A DNA stretch of 46,761 nucleotides from UBA6197 sp047638075 (GTDB lineage: Bacteria > Pseudomonadota > Alphaproteobacteria > Rhodobacterales > Rhodobacteraceae), in NCBI RefSeq assembly GCF_047638075.1, contig NZ_JBLJBV010000019.1, positions 1 through 46,761 of the forward strand, written 5' to 3'. Of the stretch, positions 24,098 to 32,703 are shown piece after piece (position 1 is the stretch's first letter; each line of letters opens with the position of its first letter). A model generated the notes under the pieces. It was not told where the DNA came from. It saw only the letters and a program-made list of their open reading frames with translations, and ran no database searches. Both the position numbers and the translations under genes were made by a program.

Positions 24098-26853
24098 GCC
24101 GAGAGCGCCTCATTCATCTCGGTCATGATGTCCTCCATACCGTCGCCGAAGAGCGCGTACATCTGCCCTAATCCGCCCTTGCCGTCAAAGGGAGACATCT
24201 CCAGATCGTCGCGCTCGATGGTGAAGGAGGTGGCGAGGTGGTCGCGGATCATCCGCAGCCAGGCCATCTGTTCCTCAGTGAATTTCTCGCCCGCGCCGGA
24301 ATGGCGTCTCAAAACCCAGTTCTGAAAATTACGCCGCACCCGGTCGGAATGGCGGGTGAGGGTCTGATCCAGCCCACAGACCCGGCGGATGAGCGCGACA
24401 AGGGCCGTGAGGTCACCGCCCGGAGTGTCGCCCTTGTAATCGTCCAGATGCGCATAGGCGCGCCAGACAAGCAGCGGGGCAAGGCGGGGGCGGTCCTCGG
24501 ACAGTTTCCTCACCAAGTCCCTGATCATGGCATAGGTCACCTGCGCCCGGCGGGCGGGGGTGTTGAAATAGATCTTTAGCGCCTCGATCTGGTCGCGGTT
24601 CTCGGTCAGATATTCCTCAAATTCCTGCGCGATCTTCTTGGCATTTTCCGCCACATCCCCCGCCCACTCGGCGCGCAACAGCGTGTCGAGATTGTCATGG
24701 TCGATGGTCTGTTCGGTGTCGCGCCGGATCGTATCCATCAGGTTGATGAGCGGACCAGTGAAGACATTGGCGGCCTGTTTGATCCGCTCTTCGCGGGCGG
24801 CCTGCATGGCGGCATCGTCCGGCTCGGGGTGACCAGCGGCCTTGGCGTCGGCCTCGACCTTGTCTGGGTCGATGGCATCGAAGAGATCGCGCACAATGGC
24901 GGTGAGAGATGTTCCGGCGGTTTCGGTGATCTTTGCCTGATCGGCGTCCCCCAGCCTGTTGTCGAGCCGCGACAGGCGGGCGCCGAGGGAGCTGACAGTT
25001 TCCTCGCTGCGGTCGCCCATCATCAGCCCCATGGCGAGGTCCTTGAAGGGGATCGATGGCTTGGTGTCGAGCGGCTGGCTGGCAGTCTTCAGCGACTTGG
25101 TGACGCCGACGGCATCGACGATCACATAATGGGTCTTGGCCTGGGCGGAGGGGGTGACCTTCTTGAGGTCGTCCGGTTTGACCACCCGGGTGCCGCGCCC
25201 CTTCATCTGCTCAAAGTAATTTTTCGATTTCACATCGCGCATGAAGATCAGGCATTCGAGCGGCTTGACGTCGGTGCCGGTGGCGATCATGTCGACGGTC
25301 ACGGCGATGCGCGGGTAATACTCGTTGCGAAAGGCCGAGAGCGACGATTTCGGGTTCTTCGCGGCATTGGTGATCTTGCGACAGAAATCGTTGCCCTCGC
25401 CAAATTCCTGCCGGACAGTCTGGATAATGTCGTCGGCATGGCTGTCGGTCTTGGCGAAGATCAGGGTTTTCGGCAATTCCTTGCGGCCCGGGAAGATGTT
25501 GGGCCAGTTGTCGTGAAAGGCGCGGATCACGGTGCGGATCTGGTCAGGGTTGACGACGGAGCGGTCGAGTTTTGTGCCGGCGTAGGCCTCATCCTCGTCC
25601 TGCGTCTCCCACCGCCGCGCGCGGGTGTCGCGCTCTCGCTTCTCGATCAGCTGCTGGGCCTTGATGGTGCTGCCGCCCTGGGTGACCTCGGTCTGGATCA
25701 GGTAAATCTCGTTGCCGACGTTCACCTTGTCGGCGACGGCCTTTTCGTGAGTGTATTCACTGACGACGTTTTTCTGGAAGAAACCGTAGGTGCGGTTGTC
25801 GGGCGTCGCGGTGAGGCCGATCAGATAGGCGTCGAAATACTCGATGACTTGGCGCCAGAGGTTGTAGATTGAGCGGTGGCATTCGTCGATCACGACGACA
25901 TCGAAATACTCAGGTGGCAGCTTGGCGTTGTAGACGACGGGCAGCGGTTCCTTGCGGCGCCATGTCTGCTCGGCCGGATTATCGTCCTCAGCGCCCTCCT
26001 TCAATTCTTCGCCCTTGAGCGTGGCATACATGCGCTGGATCGTGGAGATGACGACCTCGCTATCGGATGCAATCGTCGGGGATGTCAGGCGTTGGACATT
26101 ATAAAGCTCGGTGAATTTTCTGTTGTCGTCGTTGGGCAGGAAGGCCATGAACTCCTGCTCGGCCTGTTCGCCAAGGTTCTTGGTGTCGACCAGAAACAGG
26201 ATCCGCCGTGCGCCCGCATGTTTCAGCAGGCGATATGCTTGCGTGATTGCGGTGAATGTCTTGCCTGATCCCGTCGCCATCTGGACCAGAGCGCGTGGCT
26301 TGTCAGCCTTCAGGGAAGCCTCCAGATTGGTGATCGCCGTGATCTGGCAATCACGCAAACCGTCGGGATCAAGCGCTGGCAGCGCTGCAATGCCCGCCCG
26401 GAAGGACTGCTGTGCCTGCGCCCAGGATTTCAGCGTCTCTGGGCGATGGAAGGTGAAGATTTCCCGAGAGCGGGGGTGCGGATCCCGCCCATTGGTGAAG
26501 CGGGTGATCTCGCCGGTGCTCTCATAAATAAAAGGCAGAGGTTCGTTGTTCTCGACCCATTTTAGCTTGGCGTTGGCGTAGCCTTCAGATTGCTCCTCGA
26601 CTGATGTAAGCCTAACGCCCCAGTCGTCGGGCTTCGCTTCGACGACGCCCACCGCCCGCCTGTCTGCGAACAGAACATAGTCGGCAGGTCCGATATCGGT
26701 CTGATATTCCCGCACAGCGATGCCAGGGCCTGCGGCGAAGTCGAGGCCGCTCTTGTCTTGCACCTGCCACCCAGCGGCGTGCAGCCGTCGATCTATTCGA
26801 TCGCGCGCCAATTGTTCTGGAGTTTGGTTCAACGTAGACAAGGTCTTAAGCAC
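24094..26853 (-). CDS. hsdR: Type I restriction-modification system, restriction endonuclease subunit
   Basis: A 919-residue HsdR from a GTG at 26853. The N-terminal nuclease is intact (D58, then E72-A-K74 in VVEAKP). The SF2 motor follows with Walker A MATGSGKT (192-199), DECH box (323-326) and LTATP. The C-terminal region resembles the EcoEI/EcoR124-type C-terminal domain that binds M and S. It is the first gene of the operon, which runs R-S-DUF4917-M, all coupled by overlaps. The IS66 fragment ends about 150 bases upstream, so the operon promoter must lie close to or within that remnant. Confidence 0.96.
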   Translation of the reverse strand: MLKTLSTLNQTPEQLARDRIDRRLHAAGWQVQDKSGLDFAAGPGIAVREYQTDIGPADYVLFADRRAVGVVEAKPDDWGVRLTSVEEQSEGYANAKLKWVENNEPLPFIYESTGEITRFTNGRDPHPRSREIFTFHRPETLKSWAQAQQSFRAGIAALPALDPDGLRDCQITAITNLEASLKADKPRALVQMATGSGKTFTAITQAYRLLKHAGARRILFLVDTKNLGEQAEQEFMAFLPNDDNRKFTELYNVQRLTSPTIASDSEVVISTIQRMYATLKGEELKEGAEDDNPAEQTWRRKEPLPVVYNAKLPPEYFDVVVIDECHRSIYNLWRQVIEYFDAYLIGLTATPDNRTYGFFQKNVVSEYTHEKAVADKVNVGNEIYLIQTEVTQGGSTIKAQQLIEKRERDTRARRWETQDEDEAYAGTKLDRSVVNPDQIRTVIRAFHDNWPNIFPGRKELPKTLIFAKTDSHADDIIQTVRQEFGEGNDFCRKITNAAKNPKSSLSAFRNEYYPRIAVTVDMIATGTDVKPLECLIFMRDVKSKNYFEQMKGRGTRVVKPDDLKKVTPSAQAKTHYVIVDAVGVTKSLKTASQPLDTKPSIPFKDLAMGLMMGDRSEETVSSLGARLSRLDNRLGDADQAKITETAGTSLTAIVRDLFDAIDPDKVEADAKAAGHPEPDDAAMQAAREERIKQAANVFTGPLINLMDTIRRDTEQTIDHDNLDTLLRAEWAGDVAENAKKIAQEFEEYLTENRDQIEALKIYFNTPARRAQVTYAMIRDLVRKLSEDRPRLAPLLVWRAYAHLDDYKGDTPGGDLTALVALIRRVCGLDQTLTRHSDRVRRNFQNWVLRRHSGAGEKFTEEQMAWLRMIRDHLATSFTIERDDLEMSPFDGKGGLGQMYALFGDGMEDIMTEMNEALSA

Positions 26854-27009
26854 TCGGAGTTAAAGTTCTTCAGGCACTGTAGGGGTTCCGAGAGGTTTTG
26901 CAATTGCGCCATCTCGCCCCAACCAAAGGCAAGTTCACCTCCAAACTCCAAGTATGCGAGTTGTCTTCCGAGAGCCTACCGGCGAACCATTTGTGTGCTT
27001 TACACGATT

Positions 27010-27163
27010 CGCCGCGACGGCCATGGAACGCGAACACCGCACCACCGGTCGGCTTTTGGCGCAGATGATCCTGCGCGAGGGCGGCCAACCCCTCGATGCC
27101 CTTCCGCATGTCCGTCACGCCACAGGCCAGATAGACGCGGACGCCGGTTCCCGGCCCGATCAT
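27010..27163 (-). pseudogene. IS66 TnpB, truncated
   Basis: ATG 27163 overlaps the tnpA stop, as usual in IS66. The frame reads VRVYLACGVTDMRKGIEGLAAL...FAFHGRRG, the standard TnpB N-terminus, and leaves the family after about 51 residues near 27010. The rest of TnpB and the whole TnpC transposase are gone. Confidence 0.85.
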
Positions 27164-27534
27164 GCCGCCTCCACCGCCCGGATCACTTGCGTCAGTGTGG
27201 TCGCGTCCAGGGACGGCTCGAAGCGCAGGCGGCGGCCATTCGCCAGCTGCAACTCGATCTGGGCAGAGCGGGGTGCTGCTACCGCCGTCGGCACCGCCGA
27301 TTCCGCCCGCCGGTCCAACTCCACCGGCAGGAACAGCGCCTCCGGCAAAGTCGAAAGCAGGCTCTTCTTCTTCATCTCGTGCCGCCAAGCGTAGATCTGC
27401 TGCCGCGTCACATCATGCCGCTGCGCAACCTGCGTCACCGTCGCGCCGCCCACGCCGACCGACAAGACAATCTCGAGCTTCTCCTCGTCGCCCCACCGCC
27501 GCCGCCGCTCCAGCCCAAGAATGTCACCACGCAT
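27160..27534 (-). CDS. IS66-family accessory protein TnpA
   Basis: A 124-residue protein from ATG 27534 (MRGDILGLERRRRWGDEEK). The helix-turn-helix GATVTQVAQRHDVTRQQIYAWRHEM and C-terminal IELQLANGRRLRFEPSLDATTLTQVIRAVE are typical of IS66 TnpA. An earlier start at 27579 is possible. The gene is intact but useless for transposition because the other IS66 proteins are lost. Confidence 0.88.
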   Translation of the reverse strand: MRGDILGLERRRRWGDEEKLEIVLSVGVGGATVTQVAQRHDVTRQQIYAWRHEMKKKSLLSTLPEALFLPVELDRRAESAVPTAVAAPRSAQIELQLANGRRLRFEPSLDATTLTQVIRAVEAA

Positions 27535-27634
27535 CACAAGCCCCGCATAAGACACGTCATTAACGACGTCGTTATGCACGTGCCTTAAACGATCACCCCA
27601 CGCTTAGGCAGGCGGTGCCAACCGGGCCGTTACG
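27480..27634. repeat. IS66-family terminal fragment, right copy
   Basis: 155 bp nearly identical to 16851-17005 and in the same orientation, 10.6 kb apart. Here it continues into tnpA; in the left copy it is cut by the IS1595 fragment. Confidence 0.85.
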
Positions 27635-27687
27635 ATTCAGGCGCCGAAGGCTTGGACGAAGAAGCCAAGTCCTTGATCTGACATTAG

Positions 27688-27710
27688 GCGCGGCGGGGAA
27701 ACCGCCGCGC
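27688..27710. other. Perfect 9-bp GC hairpin
   Basis: GCGCGGCGG-GGAAA-CCGCCGCGC, in the 210-bp gap between the IS66 end and the integrase stop. No T-run follows on either strand. A second small dyad (CTCGTT-ATG-AACGAG) lies near 27769-27783. It could be a Rho-assisted terminator of the integrase transcript or a recombination or RNA structure. Confidence 0.5.
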
Positions 27711-27843
27711 TATCCGATTGGGTCAAACAGGTATTTAGGTCCCAAACCGAAGATTACCAACCCCAAGGACTCTCGTTATGAACGAGGGACGACCGGGGGG
27801 CAGGTCAATATATGTAGAATTGCGCCTTCGTGTTTGCTAAGCC

Positions 27844-29106
27844 TTACGGCCGCTTCACAATAAGAGGCACTACATTGCCATCGCCCTTTCGCCTCTCAAA
27901 CAGACGGCAAATGGCATTGGAGATCCTTTGCTGATCTTCCAGGAGTGGCTCGAACAGTGCTTTATCGTGAATATAAACACCGCTAATTCCGGGGACCTTG
28001 TGGTCGAGCAAAAGCATCGCATTGGTTTTGTCGATCCGCTCCCTTTGGGCAATTGTGCGGTGCGTGTGTCGGCAAATGTGTCCTGTCTGGCTTGGCATGG
28101 ACTTCTCATGGATCACCATAACATGAGTAATCTCACGGGTTTTGCTTTTGCGTGTTGAGAACAGCCAGGGCGAGCTGGGATACAGCGTGTCGCCAACTTC
28201 CAGCGATCTTTCTACGGAAGTCACCATCTGTTCCGAAAGCGGCAGATGAAATCCACGCCCAGATTTCATGATAGGAAACTTGATGGCCCGCTGAGGCAGG
28301 TCCACCCAATCTTTCTCAATTTTCATAAGGGTGCCAGGTCGCAAACCAGACAACAGGTTCAGCAAGTGCATTTCGCGGCGAATAGGATTACCGATCTGCT
28401 GGATGTCCTCCCACCAGGTCGGTAGCTCGTCAGGCAGCAGCACGCGGTTGCTTGAACGTTCTTTGTGGAACCGAACTCCCTTTACCGGATTTGCGGTAAA
28501 TGCCTCTTCATCATCCGAAAGAACCTCGGCGAAATTGAACGCGGCGCGAAAATACCTCAATGCATGGTTAGCGGATATCTTGCCATGCGCCTTGGATATC
28601 AGAGCGTGAAGATCACGTGCATCCTTCTTCTTAATGCTAAGTGCCGGCAGGCCGTCCCAGTGATAGAGATACCGTGCTTGGACCTCAGCAATATTTGCAA
28701 GAGTTCGAGGTGCGCAATCACGTGAAATGAGGTCAGCGGCATACTCGTTCATCATTTCGTCGACCGTCCAGTTGACAGGGTCACTTGTCCCGAGATTCTT
28801 CAATGCATCCTTTCCTTTAGGCGGAAACGGATCGTTTCCCCTCCTGATCATCGACAGAATGTCGCTCGCAGACGATCTTGCCTCTACGAGCGAGAATTGA
28901 TCCGTCGTCCCGATCGTATGACGCACTGTCCTAATCAACTTTTTCCTTCCTCTTACGCCTTGCCAAAGGTCGGCCTGAATCTTGTAGGATTTGCACGTCT
29001 TGTTGACCGCAACCAGGAAGCCCGGAAGCCTTGCATCTCTGATAAGGCTGGGCTTGCCTTCCCACTCGAGTTTCCTAATAATCTCTTCTGTGAGTTTGAC
29101 CGGCAT
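27844..29106 (-). CDS. Tyrosine-type integrase of the island
   Basis: A 420-residue integrase from ATG 29106 (MPVKLTEEIIRKLEWEGK), with GAGGA six bases upstream; the open frame to 29265 is not needed. The N-terminal DUF4102-like arm-binding region is followed by the core-binding domain (about 110-200) and the catalytic domain with R256 (SGLRPG), K281, H343-R346 (HICRHT), H369 (LLDH) and Y378 (GVYIH). All catalytic residues are present. It is transcribed inward from the right end, 160 bases from the tRNA core, the usual place for the enzyme that integrates the element in a tRNA gene. Confidence 0.92.
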   Translation of the reverse strand: MPVKLTEEIIRKLEWEGKPSLIRDARLPGFLVAVNKTCKSYKIQADLWQGVRGRKKLIRTVRHTIGTTDQFSLVEARSSASDILSMIRRGNDPFPPKGKDALKNLGTSDPVNWTVDEMMNEYAADLISRDCAPRTLANIAEVQARYLYHWDGLPALSIKKKDARDLHALISKAHGKISANHALRYFRAAFNFAEVLSDDEEAFTANPVKGVRFHKERSSNRVLLPDELPTWWEDIQQIGNPIRREMHLLNLLSGLRPGTLMKIEKDWVDLPQRAIKFPIMKSGRGFHLPLSEQMVTSVERSLEVGDTLYPSSPWLFSTRKSKTREITHVMVIHEKSMPSQTGHICRHTHRTIAQRERIDKTNAMLLLDHKVPGISGVYIHDKALFEPLLEDQQRISNAICRLFERRKGDGNVVPLIVKRP

Positions 29107-29265
29107 ACTATATCCTCGCACCGTGTTACTGTTTGTCGCGAACCGCATTCGAACTGCGGAAGCTACAGGTGATATTGGCCAATTTCCAAATGACGAAATA
29201 GATAATTGTTCTACTTCAATGGGATAAGTGGCAATATCGGGTGATATCGAATACAGGTCTACCAA

Positions 29266-29273
29266 CTCCTAAG
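29266..29273 (+). repeat. Right attachment core of the island (CTCCTAAG)
   Basis: Identical to 13878-13885. Just inside, ATATCG is repeated with a 10-bp period (about 29235-29250), possible integrase arm sites (inference). The sequence immediately left of the core (GTCTACCAA) does not rebuild a tRNA 5' half. Confidence 0.75.
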
Positions 29274-29310
29274 CGGTAGGTCATAGGTTCGAATCCTATC
29301 GGGGCCGCCA
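29266..29310 (+). pseudogene. 3' half of the split chromosomal tRNA-Arg(CCU)
   Basis: From the anticodon loop CTCCTAA and the 3' anticodon stem GCGGT through the T arm (ATAGG-TTCGAAT-CCTAT) to the acceptor CGGGGCC, discriminator G and encoded CCA ending at 29310. It complements the 5' half at 13847 exactly. Confidence 0.88.
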
Positions 29311-29837
29311 TCCCTTTGGCCAATGCTGATCGTGCGCGTTGATTTACCCTTTTGGGAATCTGATCTGCGACGCAGGCAAGTTTTACTTTCAGCTTGTGCG
29401 AATGCCTTTCTTTATTTTGTTAACCGCGTTGCCCCATGTCGCGGTCAGGTTTTGGCTGGTGCAAGCGCCCCTTCGCGGGTTTGCGCCGCTATCAGAGGCC
29501 GCTTGACGGGTTCAGATCCAAGGCCCGGAAATTTTTGCGAGAACTTTCATGAGATCTGGGGGCCAAAGCCAGAGGCCGGCCGGAAGGGTCTGCCAGGCGC
29601 GAGTGTATTTCGCCAATGATCTGGTTTGGCCGTCAGGGGGCCGGATATCGCGGATCTGTCGGCCGTCCGTTAATTCCGTGCAATGCGCTATGCATCAATT
29701 GAATGCTTATGATGCTTGACCTAAGGTGGCCCAAATAGGGCGGGGCGGTCCAGTTCCTTTCGGCTGGGTCTGCCTGCGCAATCTTGATCAGACCGACGGG
29801 GGCGCGCCGTCATTTTACCCGAAGTCGGAGTTCTGCC
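29311..29837. other. 527-bp stretch without a recognised gene
   Basis: Beyond the tRNA 3' half I see no convincing gene. A plus-strand frame at 29323-29619 has Cys- and Arg-rich composition and no domain. The last part carries the leader of the exporter gene at 29838. Confidence 0.4.
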
Positions 29838-30773
29838 ATGCGTTCGCATCCCCTCTTTGGCCTACTGCTTGCCTTGTTCGGTGCCCTGGTCCTGACGCCG
29901 GATACGTTATTCATGCGGCTTTCCGGCATGTCGGGATTTCAGATGGTGGGGTGGCGCGGCCTGTTGATGGGGTCAATCATGCTTTTTGTATGGGTAGTGA
30001 GCAGCCGCAATCGGCGGGGCGATATCGGGGCCGTGATCTCGGGTGCGGGGCTGATTGTGATCGCTTGTCAGTTTACCAATTCGACACTTTTCAACCTTGC
30101 CATAGCGACGGCGCCGGTCACTATCGTGCTTTTTGCGGTGGCGACGTCGCCTATATTCGCCGCAATTTTTGCGCGTATCGTTTTCAATGAGCCGACCCGC
30201 CGTGCAACCTGGATCACGATTGTGGCGGTTTTGACCGGGATTGGCATCGCGATGTTCGGAAAAGAGACCGGTGGCATCGGGATTGATCTGAACTCTGCGC
30301 TCGGGGCGATGGCCGGGCTTTGTGTTGCAGCTGCGTTGGCGTTCTACTTTGTGATGCTACGCCATCATCCACAACTACCTTTGCTTTTGGTCATGGGGGT
30401 CGGTGTTTCGCTTGCGGGTGTTACGGGTCTTGTCATTACGGGCCCCGGCGCGATGACAAACGGGACTGTCTGGCCGATTATCGTGACCGGTGCTGTCATC
30501 CTTCCTCTGTCTTTTGGCGCGCTTTCGCTGGCCTCGCGCCATACCCAAGCCTCGAACGTCAGCCTGCTGATCCTTTTGGAAACGGTCTTTGGCCCACTTT
30601 GGGTCTGGTGGGGTGTCGATGAAGCGCCCACACCGGCGATGCTGTTGGGGGGCGCCATCGTTATTGGAAGCATTGCGATCTACCTTTGGGCCAGCGGTCG
30701 CAGCCGGCCCCGGATACGGACCCTTCGGCCTATGGGCGGCACTGAACAGCCGGCACCGCATGACGCGTTCTAA
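29838..30773 (+). CDS. EamA/DMT-family transporter
   Basis: A 311-residue inner-membrane protein with about ten hydrophobic helices arranged as two EamA repeats (LLLALFGALVLTPDTLFMRL...FTNSTLFNLAIATAPVTIVLFAVATSPIFAAIFARIVFNEP; second repeat from LALAACV-like helices to ILLETVFGPLWVWWGVDEAP). ATG 29838 has GGAG seven bases upstream. Members export metabolites or amino acids; substrate unknown. It is the first intact gene to the right of the island. Confidence 0.9.
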   Translation: MRSHPLFGLLLALFGALVLTPDTLFMRLSGMSGFQMVGWRGLLMGSIMLFVWVVSSRNRRGDIGAVISGAGLIVIACQFTNSTLFNLAIATAPVTIVLFAVATSPIFAAIFARIVFNEPTRRATWITIVAVLTGIGIAMFGKETGGIGIDLNSALGAMAGLCVAAALAFYFVMLRHHPQLPLLLVMGVGVSLAGVTGLVITGPGAMTNGTVWPIIVTGAVILPLSFGALSLASRHTQASNVSLLILLETVFGPLWVWWGVDEAPTPAMLLGGAIVIGSIAIYLWASGRSRPRIRTLRPMGGTEQPAPHDAF

Positions 30774-30960
30774 ACCCATGAGAGTGAACCCCGTTCCAAG
30801 AACCTGGGCCAGCACCCAACGCCGCCCTTTGGTGTGACGGTTTTCGCCTCCTGTGCGACCATAAATGCGGATCAGGTCTGGTGCAGTTTTGCGGCGTGTA
30901 GCCACGCATCAGCCACGGGTGGGCCGGATATGGACGACCCGCGGGGCGTCTTGTAAAGCG

Positions 30961-31716
30961 TCAGTTTCTGATCAACCGGAACAATGCCGCAGCGGCCCAG
31001 CCGGCAAACACCGCCAGCGCCAGAGACATCACCCCATAGATTGCAGGCTGTTCGCGTGACAAGGCAAACAGCCACCGCTCAAGCCCGACCTTGTGCACCG
31101 GAATCGCGGCACGGTATTGATCAATGACAACACCACCGCGCAGCAAAAAGATGCGCGCCTTGTAATTGCCCTCGGTCAGGTTCGCGGGCAGGTCGAAGTC
31201 TGCGCGAAACAGGGTGTCATCAACCAGCTTCACGCCGTCCTGATCTATCTGGTACAACCCCTCTGCCTCGCGGATACGCAGCATCGCCTCGGTAAAGGGG
31301 CGTACGTCCTCAACCGTGATCGGGCCGGAAAAGGCACGAATAGCCAAGGGGATGGAGATCCGCTGCCGAACGTCTTCGTCGTTTGAAAGGATAGACTCCA
31401 GCGCGCCTGTGCTGGCAACGGCGTAATAGCTGGGCGAGGCGGCAACGCCAACTGCCTGAGTGTTGACCCAGATGCCGGATTCGCGGCTTTTGTGGCGGAT
31501 CGTCACCGGGATCGAGGGCCCCTCCAATGTGACAATCACTTCAAGTTTCGGGCCTGTGGGTTCTGGGGCGTCCCGTTTGACGGCGCCGTAAATCAGAATG
31601 GTAGAGCCATCAAACCTTGCAGTAATGCCGATCCTGTCTTGGCTCAGCCCGGCGACAATCTGTTCTGCCGCGCAGGGTAGGGCGGTCAGCAACAGCAACA
31701 AAAACGCCCGGATCAT
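30961..31716 (-). CDS. TIGR02186-family membrane protein
   Basis: A 251-residue protein with an N-terminal signal segment (MIRAFLLLLLTALPCAAE), a large extracytoplasmic region (QIVAGLSQDRIGITARFDGSTILIYGAVK) and one C-terminal membrane helix (YGVMSLALAVFAGWAAAALF). This is the conserved partner protein of TauE/SafE permeases in alphaproteobacteria, TIGR02186; its exact job is unknown. It overlaps the upstream permease by four bases. ATG 31716 is set by the signal peptide. Confidence 0.88.
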   Translation of the reverse strand: MIRAFLLLLLTALPCAAEQIVAGLSQDRIGITARFDGSTILIYGAVKRDAPEPTGPKLEVIVTLEGPSIPVTIRHKSRESGIWVNTQAVGVAASPSYYAVASTGALESILSNDEDVRQRISIPLAIRAFSGPITVEDVRPFTEAMLRIREAEGLYQIDQDGVKLVDDTLFRADFDLPANLTEGNYKARIFLLRGGVVIDQYRAAIPVHKVGLERWLFALSREQPAIYGVMSLALAVFAGWAAAALFRLIRN

Positions 31717-32630
31717 GGCTGCCCCCCGGCGGAAAGGGAATAAAGCTCGGACGGGCGGATCAGCAAATCCAGCCCCAGCTTTGCGGCTACGACAATAACC
31801 AAAAGCGCCAGCAGGATACGCAACTGTTCGGCCTTTAACCGCGCCCCGAACCGGCTGCCGATCTGGGCGCCGATTACGCTGCCCAAAATCAGCATCAACG
31901 CCAGCATCACATCCACCGACTGGTTGGTGATGGCATGCATCATCGTGGTAAAGGCGGTCACGAAGATGATCTGAAACAGCGACGTGCCAACCACGACCTT
32001 GGTTGGCATTCCCAGAAGGTAGATCATCGCTGGCACCATGATGAAGCCGCCGCCGACCCCCATGATCGCCGCCAAAACCCCCACCAAAAGCCCTACCAAA
32101 AGCGGGGGAATAACCGAGATATAAAGCCCCGAGGCGCGAAACTTCATCTTTAGCGGCAGGTTGTGAACCCAATTATGGGTGTGGCGCTTGACGGGTTTGA
32201 TGGACTTGCGCGCGCGGTTCATTGCGCGCAAACCCTCTTGCAGCATCAACAGGCCAATCGCGCCCAGGAACACGACATAAGAAAGCTGCACTACCAGATC
32301 AATCTGGCCTAACCGGGCCAGCAGGTTGAACGCCCAGATCCCGACAGCGGATCCCAATAACCCCCCGGCCAAAAGCACCAGCCCCATGCGCACATCCACG
32401 GCCTTGCGCTTGAACTGGGCCAAAACCCCTGACACGCTGGAGGCGACAACCTGATTGGCCCCGGTTGCCACTGCCACCGTTGGCGGAATACCGATGAAAA
32501 ACAGCAGCGGCGTAATCAGAAACCCGCCGCCAACGCCGAACAGGCCAGACAATACCCCAACCAATCCCCCCAGCCCCAACAGCAGGAAAATATTTATCGA
32601 AACCTCAGCGATGGGCAGGTAGATCTGCAT
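31713..32630 (-). CDS. TauE/SafE (DUF81) anion exporter
   Basis: A 305-residue protein with eight or so membrane helices. The two glycine-rich repeats LSGLFGVGGGFLITPLLFF and LAAIMGVGGGFIMVPAMIY are the family signatures. TauE/SafE proteins export sulfite, sulfoacetate or related organosulfur anions. Coupling with the TIGR02186 gene (ATGA overlap) suggests they act as one unit. Which anion is carried cannot be read from the sequence. Confidence 0.93.
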   Translation of the reverse strand: MQIYLPIAEVSINIFLLLGLGGLVGVLSGLFGVGGGFLITPLLFFIGIPPTVAVATGANQVVASSVSGVLAQFKRKAVDVRMGLVLLAGGLLGSAVGIWAFNLLARLGQIDLVVQLSYVVFLGAIGLLMLQEGLRAMNRARKSIKPVKRHTHNWVHNLPLKMKFRASGLYISVIPPLLVGLLVGVLAAIMGVGGGFIMVPAMIYLLGMPTKVVVGTSLFQIIFVTAFTTMMHAITNQSVDVMLALMLILGSVIGAQIGSRFGARLKAEQLRILLALLVIVVAAKLGLDLLIRPSELYSLSAGGQP

Positions 32631-32703
32631 CTTGGACCTTGGGGGTTAGCCAGACGGGAAGGGTGCCTTGATGCGGGAGCAGTGTCAAACCCCGCTATCA
32701 CGA

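Larger units (their letters stand above)
27010..27633 (-). mobile_element. Truncated IS66-family element
   Basis: The outer end 5'-GTAACGGCCCGGTTGGCACC (from 27633 on the minus strand) is intact, followed by tnpA and the first about 51 codons of tnpB. The element stops near 27010. The other inverted end is not found in the window. Confidence 0.8.
13886..29273. mobile_element. Genomic island integrated in the tRNA-Arg(CCU) anticodon loop
   Basis: About 15.4 kb between the two CTCCTAAG cores. Contents in order: a complete tRNA-Arg(CCU), two unknown small genes, a degenerate tyrosine recombinase, an AlpA-like HTH gene, IS1595/IS66/IS3 scars, a frameshifted IS110, a secreted repeat protein, a GNAT-like gene, the hsdM-DUF4917-hsdS-hsdR operon, a truncated IS66, and an intact integrase next to the right end. 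No replication, conjugation or phage structural genes are seen, so this is a defence-carrying integrative island, not a prophage or ICE with transfer genes. Confidence 0.85.

Noticed and set aside
13886..29273. Prophage or conjugative element
   Set aside because: No capsid, tail, lysis, replication, relaxase or type IV secretion genes are present.
31717..32172. N-terminal extension of the TIGR02186 protein
   Set aside because: It lies antisense-free but inside the TauE/SafE gene in another frame; the signal peptide begins at 31716.
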